Of a stretch of 11,056 nucleotides of DNA, positions 5,933-11,056 are shown in pieces (positions within the stretch are counted from its first letter, which is position 1; every line of letters begins with the position of its first letter). A program made the translations under genes and the position numbers. The DNA comes from Gammaproteobacteria bacterium (GTDB lineage Bacteria; Pseudomonadota; Gammaproteobacteria; Chromatiales; Chromatiaceae). Under the pieces are notes generated by a model. That model had not been told where the DNA came from and searched no databases. It saw only the letters and a program-made list of their open reading frames with translations. The stretch is taken from contig JAUXDV010000041.1 in the NCBI GenBank assembly GCA_030620735.1, forward strand, positions 1 through 11,056, given 5' to 3'.

Positions 5933-8779
5933 ATGGCCAGTTTTTCACAAACGGCAAAACATGAGTTTGGCGCACTCTTCTCCTCGTTGTCCGCCTATCT
6001 CTTTATTGCGCTGTTTCTGATCAGTTCGCTGTTTATTTTCTTCTGGGTCGAGACATTTTTTTCCCGCAATCTTGCCGATATGCGCCCTCTGTTTGAGTGG
6101 ATGCCATTGCTGATGATCTTTCTGGTTGCCGCTTTGACGATGCGTATGTGGTCGGATGAACGACGCAGCGGAAATCTGGAGATGCTGCTGACATCCTCGA
6201 CGCCCGTTTGGCGTCTCATTGCAGGAAAATTTGCTGCAGTGACCGCACTGGTTCTGCTTGCGCTGCTATTGACACTGCCGTTGTCAATGACGGTTGCTCT
6301 GAGCGGACCGCTCGACTGGGGTCCAGTGATCGGGGGATATATCGCATCACTGTTGCTAGCTGCATCCTATGCGGCGATTGGCCTCTACCTCTCCTCCAGA
6401 ACAGACAACCAGATCGTCAGTCTGATCGGAACCATCGTCATTTGCGGGGTGCTCTATGTGATCGGTTCCGGGACGCTGACAGCATTTGCCGGACAGCGAG
6501 TGAGTGAGATCATGGCGCATTTCGGCAGTGGCTCGCATTTTATGTCGATCACTCGCGGCATGATCGATTTTCGTGATCTTTTCTACTATGTCACTATTAC
6601 TCTGATATTTCTGCTGCTGAATTTTCTCGCTGTTGAAAAACTGCGTCTGGCCGGCAGTGCTCCGGGTCCACAGTACCGGCGTCTGCAGATGGTTGTTTTT
6701 CTCTTTATTAATGCGCTGTTGATGAGCAATGTACTGCTGACAAAGAGCAGTGCGCTGCGCATCGATCTGACACAGGGAAAACGCTTCAGCATCTCGGAAA
6801 CAACGCATGAATATCTTCAACAACTGCAGCAGCCATTGCTGATGCGGGGATATTTCAGCGCCAGAACCCACCCGCTGTTGACGCCGCTTGTGCCGCAACT
6901 GCGTGATCTGATGCGCGAATATGAGGTCGCCGGCGGCGGCATGGTCAAGGTTGAAATTATCGATCCGCTCGAAGAGCCTGAACTGGAACAGGAGGCGGCG
7001 CAAAAGTATGGCATCGAACCTGTCGCTTTTCAGGTTGCAGACAAGTATCAATCCTCACTGGTGAACTCCTATTTTAATCTGCTGATCCGCTACGGAGAGC
7101 AGTTCAGAACGCTGGACTACAATGATCTGATCGATGTCAAAATGCGCAGTGAAACGGATCTCGACATTCGCCTGCGCAATCCGGAATATGACATCACCAG
7201 GGCGATCAGGAGAGTACTGTCGGAACAGCGCAGTGGCAGGGCCCTGTTTGACTCCATCGGCAAGCCTGTTGCCTTTCGCGGCTTTATCTCAAGCACGCAG
7301 AGTCTGCCTGTCGGGCTGCAGCAGTTGAAAAAAGATCTTGACGCTATCCTGGATGTGTTCGAGCAGGGTTCAGACGGAAGATTCTCCGTCAGCATCAGCG
7401 ACCCGCAGGCGGATGACGGCGCAGTCGCGAAGGAGATTCGCAGCAGCTACGGGTTTCGACCGATGGTGCTGGGTGTGGTCAAACCGGATCCTTTTTTCTT
7501 CTACATGGTTCTCGAAAGCGGCGGCCAATGGGTTCCCATCCCCGTGCCGGAAGATCTGAAAAAAGAGCATCTGCAGGCATCACTGGAGGCTGGTTTGCGC
7601 CATTTTGCTCCCGGTGTGCTCAGGACCATTACCCTGTTGATGCCGGCTGCGCCGGATACCATCTTCGGCTTCAAACGCAAGGGGCAGGCGAGCTATTTCC
7701 AGATCGAAAAGTACCTGCGCGAGAGCGTCATCATCCGTAAAGACGATTTGAGCAGCGGCAGAGTCCCCGCAGGCAGCGACCTGCTGCTGGTGATTGCTCC
7801 GGAATCACTGAATACGAAGCAGCTGTTTGCTATCGATCAGTACCTGATGCAAGGGGGTTCTGTGCTCATCGCCGCCGCCCCCTGGAAAATCAAGCTTGGA
7901 GGTGACTCCATCGCAGCCGTGAAGCATGAAACAGGCCTGGAGCTGTGGCTGGCGCATCATGGCATCACGCTGCGCGAGGCCATGGTCATGGATGCGCAGA
8001 ATTCGGCTTTTCCTATACCGGTGCAACGCAAGAGCGGTGCTGCCGTTGTCGATGAGACGCAAAATCTCGCCTATCCCTTTTTTCCGGATATCCGCAGACA
8101 GGGCATGGAGAGTGAAACGGGTATTACCGCTTCGCTGAATCAGGTGACACTCAACTGGACGGCGCCAATCACCATCGATGCGCGGGAGCATGATGTAATC
8201 CCGCTGCTGCGCAGCTCTGCGCACAGCTGGCTGGAAGAGCAGGGGAGTATACAGCCTGATTTTGAGCGCTTCCCGCAGAGCGGTTTCTCCGGCGGCGGCG
8301 ATCAGGAGAAGCATGCCTATCTGCTGGCGGCAATCATCCAGGGCAAGTTCGACTCTTTTTTTAAAGGAAAGAAGTCGCCGTTATTCGATGCGCAAGAGGG
8401 TGAGCAGCAACTCGCGGTTGATATCGTCGAGCGATCATCGGCAGATGGCAAAATCATACTCATCGGCTCGGATATCTTTCTCGCGGATTCGGTAATCGAG
8501 CTGGCAACACGGGCGACAGGCAGCAGATATCTCAACAGCATGCAGTTGATTGAAAATATCATGGAGTGGTCATTCGAAGAGCCGGGCTTGTTGAAACTGC
8601 GCGGAAGAGGCGATTACGCACGCACACTGCTGCCCCTGAGCCGCGAACAGCAGCGCCTGCGGGAATACCTTAACTATGCCGCCGCTATTGCCGGTGTCGT
8701 GTTACTCTATCTCATCGAACGGCTGCTGCGCAGACGGCGCCGTCGCATGTATGCAAAAATTATCGACAATACAAAATAA
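5933..8779 (+). CDS. Fused ABC-2 permease / GldG-like auxiliary protein (GldF-GldG fusion)
   Basis: A 948-residue inner-membrane protein, partner of the ATPase upstream. Residues 1-240 are an ABC-2 permease with about six spans (near 20-42, 56-71, 99-123, 131-152, 161-182, 215-235) and the typical cytoplasmic turn DERRSGNLEMLLTSSTP (75-91). A seventh span (about 252-269) leads into a large extracytoplasmic GldG-type region (about 275-910), opening with DLTQGKRFSISETT (278-291), the family's typical start. It includes a segment DQYLMQGGSVLIAAAP (635-650), resembling the glutamine-amidotransferase-like fold of ABC auxiliary proteins. A C-terminal span (about 913-930) ends in six arginines (933-938), placing the tail in the cytoplasm. 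Two segments, about 299-365 and 443-511, look like copies of one unit. AGGAG at 5919-5923, nine bases before the ATG, is a good ribosome binding site. In Flavobacterium, separate GldA, GldF and GldG serve gliding. In gammaproteobacteria the job and cargo are unknown. Confidence 0.93.
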   Translation: MASFSQTAKHEFGALFSSLSAYLFIALFLISSLFIFFWVETFFSRNLADMRPLFEWMPLLMIFLVAALTMRMWSDERRSGNLEMLLTSSTPVWRLIAGKFAAVTALVLLALLLTLPLSMTVALSGPLDWGPVIGGYIASLLLAASYAAIGLYLSSRTDNQIVSLIGTIVICGVLYVIGSGTLTAFAGQRVSEIMAHFGSGSHFMSITRGMIDFRDLFYYVTITLIFLLLNFLAVEKLRLAGSAPGPQYRRLQMVVFLFINALLMSNVLLTKSSALRIDLTQGKRFSISETTHEYLQQLQQPLLMRGYFSARTHPLLTPLVPQLRDLMREYEVAGGGMVKVEIIDPLEEPELEQEAAQKYGIEPVAFQVADKYQSSLVNSYFNLLIRYGEQFRTLDYNDLIDVKMRSETDLDIRLRNPEYDITRAIRRVLSEQRSGRALFDSIGKPVAFRGFISSTQSLPVGLQQLKKDLDAILDVFEQGSDGRFSVSISDPQADDGAVAKEIRSSYGFRPMVLGVVKPDPFFFYMVLESGGQWVPIPVPEDLKKEHLQASLEAGLRHFAPGVLRTITLLMPAAPDTIFGFKRKGQASYFQIEKYLRESVIIRKDDLSSGRVPAGSDLLLVIAPESLNTKQLFAIDQYLMQGGSVLIAAAPWKIKLGGDSIAAVKHETGLELWLAHHGITLREAMVMDAQNSAFPIPVQRKSGAAVVDETQNLAYPFFPDIRRQGMESETGITASLNQVTLNWTAPITIDAREHDVIPLLRSSAHSWLEEQGSIQPDFERFPQSGFSGGGDQEKHAYLLAAIIQGKFDSFFKGKKSPLFDAQEGEQQLAVDIVERSSADGKIILIGSDIFLADSVIELATRATGSRYLNSMQLIENIMEWSFEEPGLLKLRGRGDYARTLLPLSREQQRLREYLNYAAAIAGVVLLYLIERLLRRRRRRMYAKIIDNTK

Positions 8780-8857
8780 CCACGAAAGACACGAAAAGCA
8801 CGAAAAAAGCTAAACAGACTTTTTCTGAATTTCGTGTTTTTCGTGTCTTTCGTGGTT
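8778..8857. repeat. Large CACGAAA palindrome, possible bidirectional terminator
   Basis: Arms of 28 bases (8778-8805 and 8830-8857) are inverted copies with one mismatch, built from CCACGAAAGACACGAAAA and its complement around a 24-base loop. The left arm starts on the last two bases of the TAA stop of the GldF-GldG gene. RNA from this region would form a long stable hairpin just after the operon, which could end or stabilise the transcript. The downstream T-tract (GAAAAAGATTTTT) is only moderate for a Rho-independent terminator. The same sequence style is a widespread interspersed repeat in environmental bacterial genomes. Confidence 0.85.
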
Positions 8858-8921
8858 GAAAAAGATTTTTGATAATTGGTGGATGCGGCAAAAAAAACGA
8901 CTTATCCCCCTACAACGAATA

Positions 8922-8945
8922 CTTAAAACCTAAAACCTACCTACC
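8922..8945. repeat. Short heptamer tract (CTTAAAA, CCTAAAA, CCTACC repeats)
   Basis: CTTAAAA (8922-8928) and CCTAAAA (8929-8935) are followed by CCTACCTACC (8936-8945). The orientation is the same as at the ptsP array. It lies in the 178-base gap before mltB, ending 12 bases ahead of its ATG, so here too the tract occupies the 5' leader of the next gene. Confidence 0.75.
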
Positions 8946-8957
8946 AAAGAGAAATGA

Positions 8958-10091
8958 ATGAATAACAAGCTTATTGCACTGCTTCTATCCAGCGTCTTGA
9001 CCTTGGGCGCCTGTTCATCGGCAACCAAAAAAGTGGCGCGTGACGACAGCGCGAGCAGCATGATGCCGGGAGCGTACAGTTCTGTAAAGGCTGTAGGGAA
9101 CTACCATGCTTCCCGCCTGACTGGCGACTATGCCGGCTATAAATCGACCAAAGTTTTTATTAAAAAAATGGATCAGCAATATGGATTTGATCGCAGTTAT
9201 CTGAATGGGCTTTTTTCACAGGCCGATCGCAGGGAGGGTGTGCTTAAGATCATGAACCGCTATACCGGGGTGAAGGGTCCGGTTTCACGGGGCGCATGGG
9301 ATCGCTACCGCAAAAAATTCATCACTGACAGTCGCATCGCCAAGGGGGCCGCTTTCTGGTCGCGGAACCGTCATGCACTGCAGCGCGCAGAGCAGCAGTA
9401 CGGCGTTCCGGCTGAATACATCGTCGCCATCATCGGTGTCGAAACTATCTATGGCGGCAATGTCGGACGTTCCCCGGTTTTCGATTCAATCGCAACCATT
9501 GCTTTCGACTATCCACGCCGTTCCAAATACTTCACCGACGAGCTGGAGCAGTATCTGCTGATGTCCAGAGAGGAGCGCTTCGATCCCCGCACAAAACGCG
9601 GCTCCTACGCCGGCGCCATGGGGCTGGGGCAGTTCATGCCCAGCAGTTTCCGCAAATATGCAGTTGACTTTGATGGCAACGGCAGGCGTAATCTATGGAC
9701 TCCGACTGACGCCATTGGCAGTGTCGCCAACTATTTCCAGAGTTACGGCTGGCGCAGGGGCGAGGGAGTTGTTGTGCGCGCCACACATTCAGGCAACGCA
9801 TACAAAGCAATGGAATCAGGGTTTGACAGCAGCCATTCTATGGGAAGTCTTAAACGGGCAGGTGTACGGGCTTCCGGCTCTGTCAGCAGCCGCAATGTCA
9901 GTCTGCTGCGTTACAGCACCTATTCAGGCGACGAGTTATGGCTTGGCAAGCATAACTTTTATGTGATCACCCGCTACAATCACAGCAACAGGTATGCCAT
10001 GGCGGTCCATCAACTGGCGCAGGCAGTCAAGCGGCATTACCGCTCCATGCGTTACGCCTATCAGGATAGCGCTGCAGCGGGCGGAAGTTAG
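8958..10091 (+). CDS. mltB: MltB-type membrane-bound lytic murein transglycosylase (lipoprotein)
   Basis: Cleaves the MurNAc-GlcNAc bond of peptidoglycan, leaving a 1,6-anhydro end, and acts from the inner face of the outer membrane. The 377 residues begin with a lipoprotein signal, MNNKLIALLLSSVLTLGAC, with lipobox LGAC and lipidated C19. Serine at the next position suggests outer-membrane sorting. The catalytic glutamate is E162 in AIIGVETIYGGNVG (157-170), in the SLT_2/MltB fold. Further family blocks are FDSIATIAFDYPRRSKYF (175-192), SYAGAMGLGQFMPSSFRKYA (216-235), an acidic DFDGNGRRNLW (237-247) that resembles the calcium loop region of Slt35, and NFYVITRYNHSNRYAMAV (333-350). The ATG at 8958 is preceded by a weak AGAGA; an overlapping ATG at 8954 is out of frame and closes after three codons. 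The stop falls at the edge of the inverted heptamer tract. Rnt converges from the other side. Confidence 0.95.
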   Translation: MNNKLIALLLSSVLTLGACSSATKKVARDDSASSMMPGAYSSVKAVGNYHASRLTGDYAGYKSTKVFIKKMDQQYGFDRSYLNGLFSQADRREGVLKIMNRYTGVKGPVSRGAWDRYRKKFITDSRIAKGAAFWSRNRHALQRAEQQYGVPAEYIVAIIGVETIYGGNVGRSPVFDSIATIAFDYPRRSKYFTDELEQYLLMSREERFDPRTKRGSYAGAMGLGQFMPSSFRKYAVDFDGNGRRNLWTPTDAIGSVANYFQSYGWRRGEGVVVRATHSGNAYKAMESGFDSSHSMGSLKRAGVRASGSVSSRNVSLLRYSTYSGDELWLGKHNFYVITRYNHSNRYAMAVHQLAQAVKRHYRSMRYAYQDSAAAGGS

Positions 10092-10122
10092 GTTTTAGGT
10101 GGGAGGTTTTAAGTTTTAGGTT
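10088..10122. repeat. Inverted heptamer tract (TTTTAGG/TTTTAAG) between mltB and rnt
   Basis: Units TTTTAGG (10093-10099), TTTTAAG (10107-10113) and TTTTAGG (10114-10120), with a partial TTAGG at 10088-10092 covering the mltB stop TAG. On the minus strand this reads CCTAAAA/CTTAAAA, so it is the reverse orientation of the tracts at 4974 and 8922. It occupies most of the 60-base convergent gap. No hairpin terminator is visible there. Confidence 0.8.
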
Positions 10123-10151
10123 GGCCTGGTGCAATAGGGGGTTGTTCGCGC

Positions 10152-10790
10152 TTACGGATTTAACTCCGGCAGATCGAATCCCACGCACTCTTTCCAGCGG
10201 TTGACGATGCGACAGAAGAGTTCTGCTGTGCCTTCTGCATCATAGATCGCAGAGTGCGCCTCGCGGTGGTCCCACTGCATGCCGGCGGCAATTGTAGCCT
10301 TGGCAAGCACCGTCTGGCCGTAAGCCAAACCTGCCAGACTGACGGTGTCAAATGTGGAGAAGGGATGGAAGGGGTTGCGTTTGTTGTGACTGCGTTTCGC
10401 AGCGGCATTGATAAAGGCAAGGTCAAAAGTCGCATTGTGTCCCACCAGAATCGCCCGTTTGCAGCCACTCTCCTTGATGGCGTGTCGAATCGGCAGGAAG
10501 CAGTGCTGCAGTGCATCTTTTTCACTCAAAGCGCCGCGCAATGGATTGTCCGGGTCGATGCCATTGAACTTCAGCGCCTTGGGGTCCAGATTCGCGCCCT
10601 CGAAAGGCAGTACATGGCAATGCAGCGTTTCAGCCCGTTCCAGCAGGCCATCGGTGTTGATTCGCAGGGTGACAGCTGCAATTTCGAGCAGTGCATCCTG
10701 CCCGGCATCGAAGCCGCCTGTCTCGACATCTACCACCACCGGCAGGAAACCACGGAATCGACCGGCAATCACCGGATTATATGTCATCAT
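10152..10790 (-). CDS. rnt: Ribonuclease T
   Basis: A DEDD-family 3'-to-5' exoribonuclease that trims the 3' ends of tRNA (including end turnover), 5S and 23S rRNA. The 212 residues carry all three Exo motifs: Exo I VVVDVETGGFD with D21 and E23; Exo II GHNATFDLAF (117-126) with D123; Exo III HREAHSAIYDAEGTAELFC with H179 and D184 (the DEDDh type). The N-terminal RFRGFLPVVVD and the C-terminal RIVNRWK are typical of RNase T and separate it from DNA polymerase III epsilon. The ATG at 10790 is immediately followed by a second ATG (10787), and either could start. No clear Shine-Dalgarno sequence is seen. It is transcribed toward mltB. From 10791 to 10875 upstream I see no gene and no convincing promoter. 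Confidence 0.96.
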   Translation of the reverse strand: MMTYNPVIAGRFRGFLPVVVDVETGGFDAGQDALLEIAAVTLRINTDGLLERAETLHCHVLPFEGANLDPKALKFNGIDPDNPLRGALSEKDALQHCFLPIRHAIKESGCKRAILVGHNATFDLAFINAAAKRSHNKRNPFHPFSTFDTVSLAGLAYGQTVLAKATIAAGMQWDHREAHSAIYDAEGTAELFCRIVNRWKECVGFDLPELNP

Positions 10791-10875
10791 GAAACGTAGA
10801 ATAGCAGATCGGCTTGATCGACACTATGGAAAGGGATAGCATGACGTGAGTTCTGAGACTTGGTTCCACTAGAAT

Positions 10876-11027
10876 CCTTGATTCACTAAAATGCTTGCAA
10901 ATGAGTCAAGTTATAAAAGAATCTCTCGCTAAGAACGCAAAGGACGCAAAGGTTTTTCTTGGCGGTCTTGGCGTCTTGGCGAGAAAAATGATCTCTTTTT
11001 ATGCCTCGTCAGTCTGAGACCTGGTCT
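10876..11027. repeat. CGCAAAG-type structured interspersed repeat, copy B
   Basis: A shorter relative of the repeat before ptsP, in the same orientation. It shares CCTTGA and ATGAGTCAA with 25-base spacing (10876 and 10901), CTCTCGC, CGCAAAG units (ACGCAAAGGACGCAAAG at 10935-10951), GGTCTTGG, and the end GTCAGTCTGAGACCTGGTCT (11008-11027). Its inner palindrome is imperfect: TCTCGCTAAGAACGC on the left against GCGTCTTGGCGAGA on the right (ending 10984). A further CTGAGACTTGGT at 10853-10864 resembles the CTGAGACCTGGT at 11014-11025, differing at one base, so the element may begin earlier than marked. The remaining bases to 11056 show no gene. Confidence 0.8.
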
Positions 11028-11056
11028 CGCAATTTCATGCAAAATAAGAATAAGGG

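Noticed and set aside
6356..7051. Minus-strand ORF of 231 codons inside the exporter gene
   Set aside because: Antisense shadow rich in Gln, His and Arg, typical of reverse reading of a coding strand.
10254..10799. Plus-strand ORF of 181 codons opposite rnt
   Set aside because: RNase T on the minus strand carries all DEDD residues; the plus frame shows no family features.
2446..11027. Block between the two direct repeats considered as a composite transposon or genomic island
   Set aside because: There is no transposase or integrase, and ptsP and rnt are core genes, with ptsP in its usual place beside rppH.

Overview
This window looks like chromosomal DNA of a gammaproteobacterium. The order HAD-IB hydrolase / rppH / ptsP is the one I know from Pseudomonas aeruginosa (PA0335-PA0336-PA0337). 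The other identifiable genes (mltB-type lytic transglycosylase, rnt, a Gld-type ABC exporter with fused permease and auxiliary parts) also fit. Repeat-rich gaps are common in environmental and symbiotic gammaproteobacteria, but the species cannot be named from this stretch.

Layout. On the minus strand, positions 1-1579 hold an HAD-IB phosphatase followed, with a 4-base ATGA overlap, by a FecCD-family ABC permease that runs off the left edge. A divergent gap (1580-1753) carries a REP-like palindrome. On the plus strand, a 33-codon hydrophobic small ORF with a good ribosome binding site comes just before rppH (RNA 5'-pyrophosphohydrolase), which has no visible ribosome binding site. A 293-base gap with a structured CGCAAAG-type repeat leads to ptsP (nitrogen-PTS enzyme I). 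The ptsP stop codon lies inside an array of seven-base CCTAAAA-like units. Ten bases after the array begins a two-gene ABC exporter operon: a GldA-like ATPase, then a 948-residue fusion of an ABC-2 permease (GldF-like) with a GldG-like extracytoplasmic protein. That gene is followed by a large CACGAAA palindrome and a short heptamer tract. Then come an MltB-like lipoprotein lytic transglycosylase, a third heptamer tract in reverse orientation, and the convergent minus-strand gene rnt (RNase T). A second, shorter copy of the CGCAAAG repeat ends the window.

How the genes relate. RppH (mRNA decay initiation) and RNase T (3' maturation and trimming of tRNA and other RNAs) are both RNA-processing enzymes but sit far apart. 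PtsP feeds phosphate from PEP into the regulatory nitrogen PTS, whose other members are not here. The Gld-like exporter has an unknown substrate. MltB remodels the cell wall.

There is no CRISPR array, phage, transposase or other clear accessory system. The window is mostly conserved housekeeping sequence. The unusual parts are the small ORF before rppH, the fused GldF-GldG gene with an internally duplicated domain and no recognisable downstream partner, and the concentration of four different repeat families in almost every gap.
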